A DNA stretch of 64,000 nucleotides from contig NZ_RWIS01000015.1 of the NCBI RefSeq assembly GCF_003944705.1, positions 79,524 to 143,523 of the forward strand, given 5' to 3'. Shown here in pieces: positions 32,274 through 41,419 of this stretch. How positions within the stretch are numbered: position 1 is the stretch's first letter; every line of letters begins with the position of its first letter. Source of the stretch: Hymenobacter metallilatus. Its GTDB lineage: Bacteria > Bacteroidota > Bacteroidia > Cytophagales > Hymenobacteraceae. Made by a program: the position numbers and the translations under genes. The notes under the pieces are model-generated. The model was not told the DNA's origin and searched no databases. It saw only the letters and a list, made by a program, of their open reading frames with translations.

Positions 32274-33310
32274 AGCTTTGCTTTCAACGCATACATCCGC
32301 TCAATCATTTCCACTACTTTCAGGCCTTCCAGGGCGTTGGTGGTGGCCTGGCCGCGCTGGCGCAGGGTATCCACTACGTTATCGATGACGTGGACGTGGT
32401 TGGCGGCCGAGCCCTGGTAAGCGCCGTACTGATTGGCGGGGTTAGTAGGCGCGAGTTCGGGCAGTTGGTAGTCGCGCAGGTGGCAGTACTCTACCTTATC
32501 CATGTACTGGCCGCCCAGGCGGAGGCTGCCGTGCTCGGCCACCACCGTCAGGGAGCTTTCCAGATTCCGGTCCCACACGGCAGTGCTGTACTGCAGCGTG
32601 CCGCTCCCGCCGCGTACCAAATCGAAGCTGATTAGGCCACTGTCTTCAAACTCCGTCAGGTGCTTATGGTTGAAAGTACGGAAGCGGGCCTGCAGGTTTT
32701 CTACATCGCCAAACACCCAGTAGAGCAGATCCACGAAGTGGCTGAACTGGGTGAACAGCGTGCCGCCATCCAGTGCCTGGGTGCCGTGCCAGCTACCGGG
32801 CGTGTAGTACCGCTCGTCGCGGTTCCAGAAGCAGTTGAGCTGCACCAGATGCACCTGCCCCAGCCGCCCTTCCTCCACCACCTGCTTCAGCCAGGCTGCC
32901 GGGGGCGAATAACGGTTCTGCATCACGCCAAACACGAGCCGCCCACTCTGCTGCGCGGTTTCAATCACCGCCTGGGCATCGGTGGTGCGCAGGGCCATGG
33001 GCTTTTCGATGACCACGTGCCGGCCCGCCCGCAGGCCCTGCTGCGCCTGGGCAGCATGCAGGCCGTTGGGGGTAGCTACCGTCAGCACCTCGGCGGCGGG
33101 GCCGTGGGCCAAGTAGTCCTCCAGGGACGTAAAAAACGGCACACCCGGAAACTCCCGGGCCAGGTCGGTGGCCAGTTCGGGGCGCACATCCACCAAAGCG
33201 GCCAGCTGGGCTTCGGGGTGGCGGGCCACCAGGGCGGCGTGGCGGCGGCCGATGTGACCCACGCCACAGATAGCAAATTGAATAGGGAATAACGGAGCGG
33301 AACCGGGCAC
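32270..33310 (-). CDS. Gfo/Idh/MocA family oxidoreductase
   Basis: 346 residues if the GTG at 33310 is used. No ATG lies near the N-terminal Rossmann motif FAICGVGHIGRRHAAL, and longer frames cross the divergent promoter of the next gene. Further motifs: EVLTVATPNGLHAAQAQQGL, VVIEKPMAL with the conserved EKP lysine, and VFGVMQNRYSP. These enzymes oxidise or reduce sugars or inositols with NAD(P). Substrate not identifiable. Could modify nucleotide sugars, as many do in Bacteroidota. Overlaps the EcsC gene by 4 nt. Confidence 0.87.
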   Translation of the reverse strand: MPGSAPLFPIQFAICGVGHIGRRHAALVARHPEAQLAALVDVRPELATDLAREFPGVPFFTSLEDYLAHGPAAEVLTVATPNGLHAAQAQQGLRAGRHVVIEKPMALRTTDAQAVIETAQQSGRLVFGVMQNRYSPPAAWLKQVVEEGRLGQVHLVQLNCFWNRDERYYTPGSWHGTQALDGGTLFTQFSHFVDLLYWVFGDVENLQARFRTFNHKHLTEFEDSGLISFDLVRGGSGTLQYSTAVWDRNLESSLTVVAEHGSLRLGGQYMDKVEYCHLRDYQLPELAPTNPANQYGAYQGSAANHVHVIDNVVDTLRQRGQATTNALEGLKVVEMIERMYALKAKL

Positions 33311-33400
33311 TGCGGGAACGTTGAAGGAAAGGGCCCGCAAACTGCGAAAAAACGGCCGGTTCTCCCGCTTCGGCCGCGTGGCGGGCTGGCCGGGCAGTAT

Positions 33401-33408
33401 TATCTTTG
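33401..33408 (+). promoter_or_regulatory. start-proximal -7 box
   Basis: TATCTTTG fits TAnnTTTG and ends 8 nt before the ATG at 33417, predicting a transcript with almost no 5' leader. Confidence 0.55.
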
Positions 33409-33416
33409 GGGTTCCT

Positions 33417-34139
33417 ATGCCCCTTACTACTATTGCCGGTCTGGAAATTGACTTGGTGCGCAAACGCATGCGCAGCCTGCGGCTGACGGTGTACGCCGGC
33501 GGCCGGATTCGGGTGGCAGTGCCGCTGCACACCCCGGCCGCAGCCGTGGAGGAGTTCGTGCAGGCCCGCCACGCCTGGATTCAGAAGCACCAGCAGCAGT
33601 TTGCCACCCGGGCACCTCGGCCCAGCCTGCAGTACGTATCGGGCGAGCAACACCCCTTTCTGGGCCGGCTCCACGAACTGCAGGTAACCACCGCCCCCGG
33701 CCGGCCACGCGCCTGGCTTGATGAGGCCACTGCCCAACTGCACCTGCACGTTCCCTCTGAAAGCACCAGTGCCCAGCGCGCCGCCGTGCTAGCCGCCTGG
33801 TACCGGCAGCAGCTGAAGCAGCGCATTCCAGGCCTGCTTCAGCACTGGGAGCCGGTGGTGGGCCGGCAGGCAGCCAGCTGGGGCGTGAAGCAGATGCGTA
33901 CCCGCTGGGGCACCTGCAACATTGGTGCCCGGCGCATCTGGCTGAATCTGGAGCTCATCAAGCGCCCCCTGCCTTGCCTGGAGTACGTGGTGGTTCACGA
34001 GCTGACGCACTTGCACGAGCGGCTGCACAATGCCCGGTTCTGGGGCCTCCTGGATCAGTTTATGCCCGACTGGCGCACCCACAAAAACGAACTGAACCAG
34101 GTGTTGCTGGGTCCCTCGTCTCATCCCGACGCCGACTAA
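33417..34139 (+). CDS. YgjP/SprT-like zinc metallopeptidase (M48-type, DUF45)
   Basis: 240 residues from ATG 33417. The zinc site HELTHLHERLHN (HExxH at about residue 198) and the preceding MRTRWGTCNIGARRIWLN block are diagnostic of the YgjP/WLM family. No signal peptide, so cytoplasmic. Family members are linked to protein or DNA-protein crosslink processing in some species, but the role in bacteria is unsettled. Convergent with the next gene across a long hairpin. Confidence 0.88.
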   Translation: MPLTTIAGLEIDLVRKRMRSLRLTVYAGGRIRVAVPLHTPAAAVEEFVQARHAWIQKHQQQFATRAPRPSLQYVSGEQHPFLGRLHELQVTTAPGRPRAWLDEATAQLHLHVPSESTSAQRAAVLAAWYRQQLKQRIPGLLQHWEPVVGRQAASWGVKQMRTRWGTCNIGARRIWLNLELIKRPLPCLEYVVVHELTHLHERLHNARFWGLLDQFMPDWRTHKNELNQVLLGPSSHPDAD

Positions 34140-34152
34140 CTCCCTGATGGTG

Positions 34153-34212
34153 CAAATAACCACGGTGCCTCAGATGAAGGCCATGCATCATCTGCGGCAC
34201 CGTGGTTATTTG
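34153..34212. terminator. bidirectional hairpin between convergent genes
   Basis: CAAATAACCACGGTGCC (34153-34169) pairs with its inverse at 34196-34212, and TCAGATGA with TCATCTG inside. Placed between the stops at 34139 and 34224. Confidence 0.8.
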
Positions 34213-34223
34213 CCTACCTGAAA

Positions 34224-35033
34224 CTACAGTATCCGCTTCAGCTCGGTGAAGTTGGTATTATTGACGCTACGGTTGGTGCAGCCCAGCTGCTGGGCGCTTT
34301 TCTGAATGCTGCTGATGCGGGAGCCGGGGTTGGGGTGGGTGCTCAGAAACTCCGGCGTACCGCCCCCACCCTGCTTTTCAGCCTTAATGAAGAAGCCCGC
34401 CGCCCCGTCGCAGGCGTAGTAGCGGGTTCCGTTGAGGTAAATGGTGGAATACTTATCGGCCTCCACCTCGTAGGCACGGCTGAACTTGAGCTGGCCAAGG
34501 CCAGCCGCAATCTGCACGAGCTGGCCCGATGAGCGGTTGCCTAGCAGCAGCCCCAGCAACAGGCTGGTACCGTACTGCTTCTGCAGCATCTGGGTGCTGT
34601 GGCGGCGGTCGGCGTGGGCAATTTCGTGGCCCAGAATACCGGCCAGCTGGCTTTCGTTATCCAGGAATTTTACCAGGCCCGTAAACACGTAAATGTGGCC
34701 GCCGGGCGTAGCAAAAGCATTTTGCACGGCGTCATCCTTGATGAGCTTCACATCCCACGGGAACTGGGTGCGGTACTTCACGTTGCCATTATCCAGCACG
34801 CGCTTTACCACCCCATCCAGCAGCTGATACGCGCGGGCATTGCCAGCACGCGACATCAGCTGGCCTTTGGCCTGGTATAAGGAGTCGGTTTGGCGTGCTA
34901 CCTGGTTGCCCAGGGCAATATCCTGGTCGATGGAAAACAGACTAAAGCCCTGAGCGGGCTTGGTAATGGCAGCGGTGGTAAGAGCAGCTACGCCGGCCAG
35001 GGGCAGTAGTACAGTCAGAACAGAACGGCGCAT
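34224..35033 (-). CDS. M48 family metalloprotease, secreted
   Basis: 269 residues. Signal peptide or anchor RRSVLTVLLPLAGVAALTTAA, zinc motif HEIAHADRRH (about residue 138) with the downstream Glu in RAYEVEADKYS, and NAFATPGGHIYVFTGLVKF before it, as in BepA/LoiP-type periplasmic M48 proteases. Likely periplasmic, acting in outer-membrane protein quality control by analogy. Terminator-like hairpin on its 3' side; no obvious operon partner. Confidence 0.88.
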   Translation of the reverse strand: MRRSVLTVLLPLAGVAALTTAAITKPAQGFSLFSIDQDIALGNQVARQTDSLYQAKGQLMSRAGNARAYQLLDGVVKRVLDNGNVKYRTQFPWDVKLIKDDAVQNAFATPGGHIYVFTGLVKFLDNESQLAGILGHEIAHADRRHSTQMLQKQYGTSLLLGLLLGNRSSGQLVQIAAGLGQLKFSRAYEVEADKYSTIYLNGTRYYACDGAAGFFIKAEKQGGGGTPEFLSTHPNPGSRISSIQKSAQQLGCTNRSVNNTNFTELKRIL

Positions 35034-35136
35034 AAAAGGGAGGCTTAGGTCAGGAAATGAGGTATTGATACGGCAAAAAGAAAAAACGGTGCCAAATCAC
35101 GCGGCCAGGCAACCCGCTGCCAGCAAGGCACCGGCT

Positions 35137-35173
35137 AAAACGCCCCTCCCGGCGAAACCAGAAGGGGCGTTTT
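35137..35173 (-). terminator. terminator for the flavin oxidase gene
   Basis: AAAACGCCCCT and AGGGGCGTTTT flank a 15-nt loop. On the minus strand the stem ends in TTTT, 20 nt after the stop codon at 35194. Confidence 0.75.
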
Positions 35174-35193
35174 GGCCGGTAATTACCCGAATT

Positions 35194-36900
35194 TTAGGCC
35201 AAGTGTTGGGCGCGGTGCCGAAGCCGCTGGCGGAGCACCGCAGCCGTGTTGCCCGTGCGGATGGCGGCGACAATACCCTCGGCGGCCTCTCGTCCGGTTT
35301 CGGCGGCCCCGTTCATGAAGCCCTGGTACCAGGCGCTGCAATGCTCTCCCGCAAAATACAGGCGGCCCACCGGCCGGCCTTCGGCTCCGGCAATGGTGCT
35401 GTACTGGCCCACCCGGTAGCAGGCATAGGATGCGCGGGTGAAGGGGTGAGTGGGCCAGTGAAACCGCTCTACGCGGCCGTTGTAGCGGCCCTGGGTGCCG
35501 GGCCAGGCCGCTTCTAGTACCGCTAAATGGGTACTCACGTGCGACTGGGGCGAGCCGCTGCCCAAATTTACGGCTGCCTGTCCGCCCAGGTACACCGTAA
35601 ACGTGCCCTGGGTTGTGGGCTGCAGTTGGCTGCTGTCCCAGCCGCCCTGCGTCGCCGTGTCGGAGAAAAAGTAGCCGGTGTAGCCCCGCTCGCGCCAAGG
35701 CCGGCCATTGAAGCCCAGCATCAGCTTGGCATTGTTGCCGTAGCCGAGTTGCTGAATGGCCTGGGCTTTCCAGGCGGGCAGGCTCAGGCCCGTCAGGTCC
35801 AGGGTGCGCAGTAGCGTAAAGGGCAGCGTCAGCACGGCGTAGTCGGCGGTTACTTCCACGCGGGTGCCAGAGGGCTGTTCGAAGGTGAGAACGTAGGGGC
35901 CAGCGGCGGTTTTGCGGGCGGCTACCAGGCGGTGGCTCAGGGTATAGTGCCCCGACAGGCGCTGAGCCAATTCTTCAATCAGCCGGCTGTTGCCGCCCTG
36001 CACCTTGTACCGCTCGTCGCTGCTGCCAAAAATATCGAAGGATCCTTTGTGCGTATCAGCCGAAAACAGCCAGAGAAAATTGATGGCCGTTTGCTGGCCG
36101 ATAGGCTGGCCGTACTCCGTTTCGTAGGCCACGTCCAGCAGTTCCCGGATTACGCCCGTGAGCCCCACCGAATCGAAATAGCCGGCAATGGACATGGCAT
36201 CGAAGCGGGCGGCGGCCGGTGTCAGGTTATCGTACGTAATTACGTTAGGCAACGAGCGACAGTCGGCCCCGATTTGCTGGGCGTAGGGCTGGAAGGCGCT
36301 GATAATTTCGCTGAGGCTGTAGTGGCGGCCGTTGAAAAAGTAGGCATCCTTAATCAGCGCCGTTTCGCTGGCCGATTCTACATCGTAGAGCGGGAGGCCA
36401 AACTCACTGGCCAGCGTCAGCATGTCGCGGTGGCCGGAGTCGATAAACTCGCCTCCCAGCTCGGTGGTCAATCCCTGGCCCATGAGGTTACGGGCTGTGT
36501 AGATGCGCCCCCCCAGGCGGTTGCTGCCCTCATACACCTGCGCCACCAGCCCGGCCTTCTGAAGCTGATAGGCGCAGTTGAGGCCAGCCATACCGCCGCC
36601 CACCACCACAATGCGGGGCTGCCCGCTTTTAGCCGCCTGTGCGGCGCTGATGCTGCCACGGGGCGCTACCGGCTCGGCCAGCTCGGCGCAGGCGCTCAGC
36701 AAAGAGCCCGCGCCGAGCACCACTCCGGCCTGGGCCGAACGGGCCAGAAACCGGCGGCGGCTTTGCGTCACCAGCTGCTCAGCCAGTTCATCGGCCGAAG
36801 GGGCACCCGGCTCGGTAGCAATGGAAACCGCCCGAAATACCTGTTGGAGCATGCGCAGCAGCGGAGTACGCGCCGCCGAAGGAGTAAACGGTTTCGTCAT
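35194..36900 (-). CDS. flavin monoamine oxidase-like protein with Tat/lipobox-like N-terminus
   Basis: 568 residues. N-terminus has QSRRRFLARSAQAGVVLGAGSLLSAC, combining a twin-arginine pattern and a possible lipobox Cys, so the folded flavoprotein is probably exported. FAD-binding GGGMAGLNCAYQLQKAG and EGSNRLGGRIYTAR follow; near the C-terminus YFAGEHCSAWYQGFMNGA closes the FAD site. Oxidises an amine or amino acid to imine with hydrogen peroxide release by family rule; substrate unknown. Stand-alone gene, own terminator. Confidence 0.88.
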   Translation of the reverse strand: MTKPFTPSAARTPLLRMLQQVFRAVSIATEPGAPSADELAEQLVTQSRRRFLARSAQAGVVLGAGSLLSACAELAEPVAPRGSISAAQAAKSGQPRIVVVGGGMAGLNCAYQLQKAGLVAQVYEGSNRLGGRIYTARNLMGQGLTTELGGEFIDSGHRDMLTLASEFGLPLYDVESASETALIKDAYFFNGRHYSLSEIISAFQPYAQQIGADCRSLPNVITYDNLTPAAARFDAMSIAGYFDSVGLTGVIRELLDVAYETEYGQPIGQQTAINFLWLFSADTHKGSFDIFGSSDERYKVQGGNSRLIEELAQRLSGHYTLSHRLVAARKTAAGPYVLTFEQPSGTRVEVTADYAVLTLPFTLLRTLDLTGLSLPAWKAQAIQQLGYGNNAKLMLGFNGRPWRERGYTGYFFSDTATQGGWDSSQLQPTTQGTFTVYLGGQAAVNLGSGSPQSHVSTHLAVLEAAWPGTQGRYNGRVERFHWPTHPFTRASYACYRVGQYSTIAGAEGRPVGRLYFAGEHCSAWYQGFMNGAAETGREAAEGIVAAIRTGNTAAVLRQRLRHRAQHLA

Positions 36901-37064
36901 ATGAAGGGAAGGACTAGTGGTGGGAATAAGCAGCCGGAAGTAAATAGGATTCTGGTCACCGTCCTATTCCGGAAACCATTTTCCTGCCGCACACGCCTCC
37001 CGTTGGGTTTAATCCTCGATCTGCGTTGCCGGGCAACCCGTACCACCAGCTATGGCCCTAATTT

Positions 37065-38216
37065 TTAGGCATCCACAAATTTGCGCACTGCATCGGCTAC
37101 GTACTCCACCTGCGCCGCCGTGAGCATCGGGTGGAGGGGTAGTGACAACACCGTCCGGCTCAGCCGCTCGGCCACCGGAAACTGCCCCAGCCGGTAGCCC
37201 AGGTGCTCGTAGGCCGGCTGTAAATGGTTGGGCAACGGATAATACACCTGACTAGGTACCCCTTGAGCCGCCAACTGCTGCTGCAGTGCGTTGCGGCGGC
37301 CGGGCTCATCGGCTACGGTTACGGTATACTGATGAAATACGTGGGTACTGCGCGGGTCGCAGTGCGGCGTTTGCAGGCCCGATATACCCGACAGTAGCTC
37401 GTCGTAGCGGGCCGCTACGCGCTGGCGGGCGGCCGTCCAGGCGGGCAGGTGAGGCAGCTTTACCCGCAGGAGGGCAGCTTGCAGAGTATCAAGGCGGGAG
37501 TTGAGGCCCACGTGCTGGTGGTGGTATTTGCGCGTCTGGCCGTGGTTAGCCAGCTGTTGCAGGTAGGCCGCCCGCCCGGCATCCTGGGTGAATAGTGCCC
37601 CCCCGTCCCCGAAGCCACCGAGGTTTTTGCTTGGAAAAAACGAGGTGGTGCCCACCTCTCCTACTGTGCCAGCCACCCAGGTTTCGCCCCGGCTGGTTTG
37701 GAAAGTAGCCCCAATGGCCTGGGCGTTATCCTCAATCAGGGCCACGCCCCGCTCGTCGGCCAGCCGGCGCAGGGCTTCCAGGTCGGCGCATTGCCCGAAC
37801 AGGTGCACGGCCACCAGGGCCCCGGTACGCGCCGTTATGGCGGCGGCGGCGGCGGCGGGGTCGAGGGTGAAGGTATCGGGTAGTACCTCCACCGGCACCG
37901 GCACCAGGCCCAGCACCGCCGCCGCCTCCAAAGTAGCCACGTAGGTGAAGGCCGGCACCAGCACCTCGGTGCCGGCCGGCAGGTTCAGGCTCATCAGGGC
38001 CAGCTGCAACGCATCGGTGCCGTTGGCGCAGGGCACCACGTGCGGTCCGCCCAAATACTGGCTCAGCTCCTGGGCAAATAAGGCCACCTCCGGCCCCTGA
38101 ATGAATTGCCCGGCGGCCAGCGCGCCGCGCGCCGCAGCTTCCAGCTCGGCCTGAATGGGGGCGTGCTGGGCCGCCAGGTCCAGGAGGTGAATAGCAGGGA
38201 CAGGAGCAGATGCCAT
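37065..38216 (-). CDS. DegT/DnrJ/EryC1/StrS family aminotransferase
   Basis: 383 residues from ATG 38216. Nucleotide-sugar aminotransferase fold: CANGTDALQLALMSL, ALIEDNAQAIGA, and SFFPSKNLGGFGDGGAL with the PLP lysine (SKN). Distinct from pseC in this window. By family it aminates a keto-sugar such as UDP-3-keto-GlcNAcA (WlbE/PglE-like). It is alone, without dehydratase or acetyltransferase neighbours, so the sugar is open. TATCTTTG lies 29 nt before the start. Confidence 0.88.
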   Translation of the reverse strand: MASAPVPAIHLLDLAAQHAPIQAELEAAARGALAAGQFIQGPEVALFAQELSQYLGGPHVVPCANGTDALQLALMSLNLPAGTEVLVPAFTYVATLEAAAVLGLVPVPVEVLPDTFTLDPAAAAAAITARTGALVAVHLFGQCADLEALRRLADERGVALIEDNAQAIGATFQTSRGETWVAGTVGEVGTTSFFPSKNLGGFGDGGALFTQDAGRAAYLQQLANHGQTRKYHHQHVGLNSRLDTLQAALLRVKLPHLPAWTAARQRVAARYDELLSGISGLQTPHCDPRSTHVFHQYTVTVADEPGRRNALQQQLAAQGVPSQVYYPLPNHLQPAYEHLGYRLGQFPVAERLSRTVLSLPLHPMLTAAQVEYVADAVRKFVDA

Positions 38217-38245
38217 ACAAGGAGTAAACGAAGCACGAACGAGAC

Positions 38246-38253
38246 CAAAGATA
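38246..38253 (-). promoter_or_regulatory. -7 box of the DegT gene
   Basis: TATCTTTG on the minus strand, 29 nt from the ATG at 38216. No convincing TTTG at -33. Confidence 0.45.
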
Positions 38254-38380
38254 GGATGCCCTTTCGCCTTGCAGGCACTGCCGCCGTTGTTCGCAACCAC
38301 AGCCGTAGCACTTTCGTTAAGAAAAGCCCCGCGCCCCTTTAATGTGCTGGTGCGTTTCTCTCCCACCTATTTTAGCTACC

Positions 38381-39250
38381 ATGCTCCGTAAAACCATCAC
38401 TCTGCAGGCGCTTGCCGCCACGCTGCTGCTCGGCTCCGTTACCCTTTCCAGCTGTAACCAGGCCCAAAAACAGGAAGTATCGGCCGAAAGCGACCAGGCC
38501 TACAACGATTTTAAAGCCTTCGTAGCCAGCACGGAAGCCAAAACCGAAGCAGTAGCCTCGGAGGCTCAGGCCGACTACGACCGGGAAACCGCCGAGCTGA
38601 AGTCTGATTTTGATGCTAAAGTAGCCGCCGTGGACCGCTACGCCGACCAGTACGACGATGCCCGCCGCCAGGAGATTGAGCAGCTCCGCACCCGCTACAC
38701 CACGGCCTACGATAAGCGCGAAATGGCTTGGCGCAACCGCCCCGGTGCCACAGCGGCCATGACGGGTACAGAAACCATGAAAATGGGCCAGTACTACAAG
38801 CCCAGCTCTCCGGCCAGCCGCCTCACGGCCGCCAATGCCCGCCAGACGTATGAGGCCTTCGTGAATGACATTAAGCAAAACGAAAACCGGTACGACATCG
38901 ACGATTGGCGCAACATCAATGCTGAATGGCGCGCTTTGGATGAGGCGTACGATAAAGTAAAGAAGGATATTCCGGCCGGTGACCTGGCCGAAATTCAGAA
39001 AGAGAAGCTGAAATACGCCGCTTTCAAGTCATACGATAAGGCCGAAGCCCGGGCAGCTCAGGGAGCCGATGCTACAGCACGTGGTGCCAACAACGTAGCC
39101 GCCGAAACTCAGGATGAGCGCTCTGCCGTGGGCCGGGCCGCCAGCAATACTGCTACCGATGTGAAAGACGCGGGCAAAAAAGTAGGAGGAGCCGTAAAAG
39201 GCGCGTTCAAGGAAGTAAAGTCGGAAGTAAAAAATACCGACAACGACTAA
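38381..39250 (+). CDS. helical lipoprotein of unknown function
   Basis: 289 residues from ATG 38381. Lipoprotein signal LRKTITLQALAATLLLGSVTLSSC with lipobox Cys at residue 25. The mature chain is highly charged and helical, with Asp/Lys/Ala repeats (SEAQADYDRETAELKSDFDAK), then a WRNINAEWRALDEAY block, and an amphipathic Lys/Ala/Val tail (VKDAGKKVGGAVKGAFKEVKS) like LEA or YtxH-type stress proteins. Membrane-anchored envelope protein; function unknown. Own terminator. Confidence 0.8.
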   Translation: MLRKTITLQALAATLLLGSVTLSSCNQAQKQEVSAESDQAYNDFKAFVASTEAKTEAVASEAQADYDRETAELKSDFDAKVAAVDRYADQYDDARRQEIEQLRTRYTTAYDKREMAWRNRPGATAAMTGTETMKMGQYYKPSSPASRLTAANARQTYEAFVNDIKQNENRYDIDDWRNINAEWRALDEAYDKVKKDIPAGDLAEIQKEKLKYAAFKSYDKAEARAAQGADATARGANNVAAETQDERSAVGRAASNTATDVKDAGKKVGGAVKGAFKEVKSEVKNTDND

Positions 39251-39265
39251 TTCTGCTGCCTTTAC

Positions 39266-39305
39266 ACGCAAAAAGCGGGTGCCTACCGGCACCCGCTTTT
39301 TGCGT
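39266..39305. terminator. bidirectional terminator
   Basis: ACGCAAAAAGCGGGTGCC and its exact inverse (39266-39283 / 39288-39305), loop TACC. A/T runs on both sides serve both convergent genes. Confidence 0.9.
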
Positions 39306-39317
39306 TATTAGAACGGG

Positions 39318-40208
39318 CTACTGTAGCTCGTTCAGCAACCAGTATAGTTTCAGGGCATCCAACTGGCGCAGACTGGGCCGGTTGGAAAGCAGGTTGCGCC
39401 GTACCTGCTCCCGTCGTAAGCCAAAGGCAGTACGCACCGCTTCGCTAAGCCCCCACCGCTTGAGGCGCAGAGCAGCCTGCAGCAGTTTAGTATCGGCTCC
39501 CAGGCCCTCAGCCCGATACAGCTGCACCAGATTGCGCACCGCATCGTGGGTTTTCTGCAGAAACACCGGCGCGGGCTCCAGACCATCATGCAGTACGGGG
39601 TTATCCAGGTGCAGCACGGTTACGCCCGCCCGCCGCAGATACCAGCCAAATTTAGTGTCCTCATGCCCGTAGCGGGTCAGGTTTTCGTCCAGCCCCAACC
39701 GCCGGAACACGGCGGCCTCAATTAAGAGGTTATTGAGGGTGAGTTGGCCGTGCGGTGCTTGCTGGCGCACAGCAGCCGGTCGGGCCTCCCGCTGCCGACC
39801 ATAGAGCCAGCGCAGCCGCAATGCCATTTCGGGCGGCGGAGCCATTTCGTAGGCCGTTCCTCCCGACAATACCGGAGCCCGCTTTCGGGCGGCGGCGTAC
39901 CGCGCCAGAAACTGGGCATCTGGTAGTCGGCTGTCATTATCGAGCAGCAGCAGCCACGCAAAGCGGGCCGATGCGGCCAGCTGATTGCGAATGGCGGCCC
40001 GGCCTACGTTTTGGGTAAGCTCCCGGTACACAACGCCTGGCAATTGCCCCAGCTCCCGGTTTTGCTGCCGAAACTCCTCCTGCGAACCATCATCAAGGCA
40101 ATGAATTTCAACCGGACCACCCCAATCCGGTGCCTGAGCCAGCAAGGCACGGACCAACGGCCGCACATCGTAGTTGAACACCGGAATCAGTACCGAAAGC
40201 CCTGTCAT
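39318..40208 (-). CDS. glycosyltransferase family 2
   Basis: 296 residues from the ATG at 40208; another in-frame ATG at 40217 adds three residues. GT-A fold: LSVLIPVFNYDVRPLVRALL, HCLDDGSQEEF, ITERNQ-like RAAIRNQLA, and the DxD site LLLDNDS; FGWYLRRAG and GHEDTKF resemble the acceptor ED motif. No membrane segment. Transfers a sugar to a surface glycan or lipid by family; acceptor unknown. No glycan cluster around it. Confidence 0.87.
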   Translation of the reverse strand: MTGLSVLIPVFNYDVRPLVRALLAQAPDWGGPVEIHCLDDGSQEEFRQQNRELGQLPGVVYRELTQNVGRAAIRNQLAASARFAWLLLLDNDSRLPDAQFLARYAAARKRAPVLSGGTAYEMAPPPEMALRLRWLYGRQREARPAAVRQQAPHGQLTLNNLLIEAAVFRRLGLDENLTRYGHEDTKFGWYLRRAGVTVLHLDNPVLHDGLEPAPVFLQKTHDAVRNLVQLYRAEGLGADTKLLQAALRLKRWGLSEAVRTAFGLRREQVRRNLLSNRPSLRQLDALKLYWLLNELQ

Positions 40209-40383
40209 GCTCAGCAAAGAAAGCAGAAAGAAGAAAATAGCAAGGGGCCGGCCGCTTCGCGGCCCGGCTCCGGGAGCAGGAGCCGCAAATTACCGGGGAG
40301 GTTGTCAGCAACCCGCATTTTTTTGCGCGTTCCGCTGGCTCGTAGCGCCCGAAGCTCGAACAGGCACCTACGAAGTACCTCCG

Positions 40384-41073
40384 CTAGGTTAACTCAAAGG
40401 GTGTAACGGCGGAGTCAATCAGGTGGCCTTGTTCGCACTTAAGCACCCGGTGCGGATACTGCTGAATGAGCTGGTAGTTGTGCGTAGCCATCAGCACGGC
40501 CGTACCGGAGTTATTAATTTCCTGGAACAGACGCATGATGCTGTCGGCCACATCGGGGTCGAGGTTGCCGGTGGGCTCATCGGCCAGCAGCAACACAGGC
40601 TCATTGAGCAGGGCCCGGGCAATTACCACCCGTTGCTGCTCCCCTCCCGAAAGCTGGTGGGGCATTTTGGCGGCCGAGTTGGCCAAGCCTACTCGCATCA
40701 GCACTTCCGAAATCCGCTGCTGCTTGCGGGCTTTGCCTTTCCAGCCGGTAGCATTGAGCACAAATAACAGGTTTTCGGCCACGGTCCGATCGAACAACAG
40801 CTGAAAATCCTGAAAGATGATGCCCAGCTTACGCCGCAGGTAGGGAATTTTATCGGTACTGCCTTTTTTCGGCAGGGCAAACCCAGCCACCGCTCCAGTG
40901 CCGGCGGGCAGGGGCAAATCGGCGTAAAGGGTCTTGAGCAGGGAGCTTTTACCCGAACCCGTTCGACCCACCAAGTACGCAAACTCTCCTTTTTCCAGCG
41001 CAAACGTTACTTTCTGCAGTACCGTATTCACATCCTGCATGATGTAGGCGTCGTGCAGCTCCAGAATGGTCAT
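40384..41073 (-). CDS. ftsE: cell-division ABC ATPase FtsE-like
   Basis: 229 residues. Complete ABC ATPase: Walker A GRTGSGKSS, Q-loop FQDFQLLFD, signature LSGGEQQR, Walker B VLLLADEPTGNLD, switch His ATHNYQ. FtsE-type spacing, and YRLRRKLGI-like YLRRKLGIIFQDFQLL is typical. It would pair with FtsX to regulate peptidoglycan hydrolysis at the septum; ftsX is not adjacent here, as is common in Bacteroidota. A LolD-like exporter ATPase is the alternative. A 67-codon gene lies 47 nt upstream on the same strand. Confidence 0.8.
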   Translation of the reverse strand: MTILELHDAYIMQDVNTVLQKVTFALEKGEFAYLVGRTGSGKSSLLKTLYADLPLPAGTGAVAGFALPKKGSTDKIPYLRRKLGIIFQDFQLLFDRTVAENLLFVLNATGWKGKARKQQRISEVLMRVGLANSAAKMPHQLSGGEQQRVVIARALLNEPVLLLADEPTGNLDPDVADSIMRLFQEINNSGTAVLMATHNYQLIQQYPHRVLKCEQGHLIDSAVTPFELT

Positions 41074-41120
41074 AGTAGTGAACTTAAGGCGTTATGCATA
41101 CGGGGAGTCAGGCGTTGGGC

Positions 41121-41324
41121 TCAGAGCTCTAGCTTCTGCAGCTTGCCAAATTCCAGGCCGGTAATTACGCCAGACAACGCCTCCTCTTTGCCCTCCAGGC
41201 CATACCGGTGCAGGTCTTTCAACGGACGGTCGGCCCGGAAGTAGGCCACCAGCACAAACTCTTCATCCCGCAGCTGGATATAGTCCGGAATTTTGGCTTT
41301 GCCTTTTACTTTGATGATGTACAT
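41121..41324 (-). CDS. conserved-looking small protein (67 residues), unknown function
   Basis: No recognised family. MYIIKVKGKAKIPDYIQLRD begins a compact alpha/beta sequence with FVLVAYFRADRP and SGVITGLEFGKLQKLEL; no signal or membrane segment. It is 47 nt upstream of ftsE on the same strand and probably co-transcribed. Codon use looks like its neighbours. Real gene is likely from the balanced, folded-looking composition. Confidence 0.65.
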   Translation of the reverse strand: MYIIKVKGKAKIPDYIQLRDEEFVLVAYFRADRPLKDLHRYGLEGKEEALSGVITGLEFGKLQKLEL

Positions 41325-41337
41325 GGCGGGAGGGGGA

Positions 41338-41418
41338 ATTATGAGTTATGAATTACGAATTATGAGTAAATGGGGAGGCCAGCTTCATAATTCATAATTC
41401 ATAACTCTCAATTCATAA
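41338..41418. repeat. AT-rich inverted repeat (GAATTATGAATTATGAG type)
   Basis: ATTATGAGTTATGAATTACG on the left and TTCATAATTCATAATTCATA on the right can pair around a G+C-rich centre. A fourth repeat family, between fsa and the 67-codon gene. Confidence 0.75.
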
Positions 41419-41419
41419 A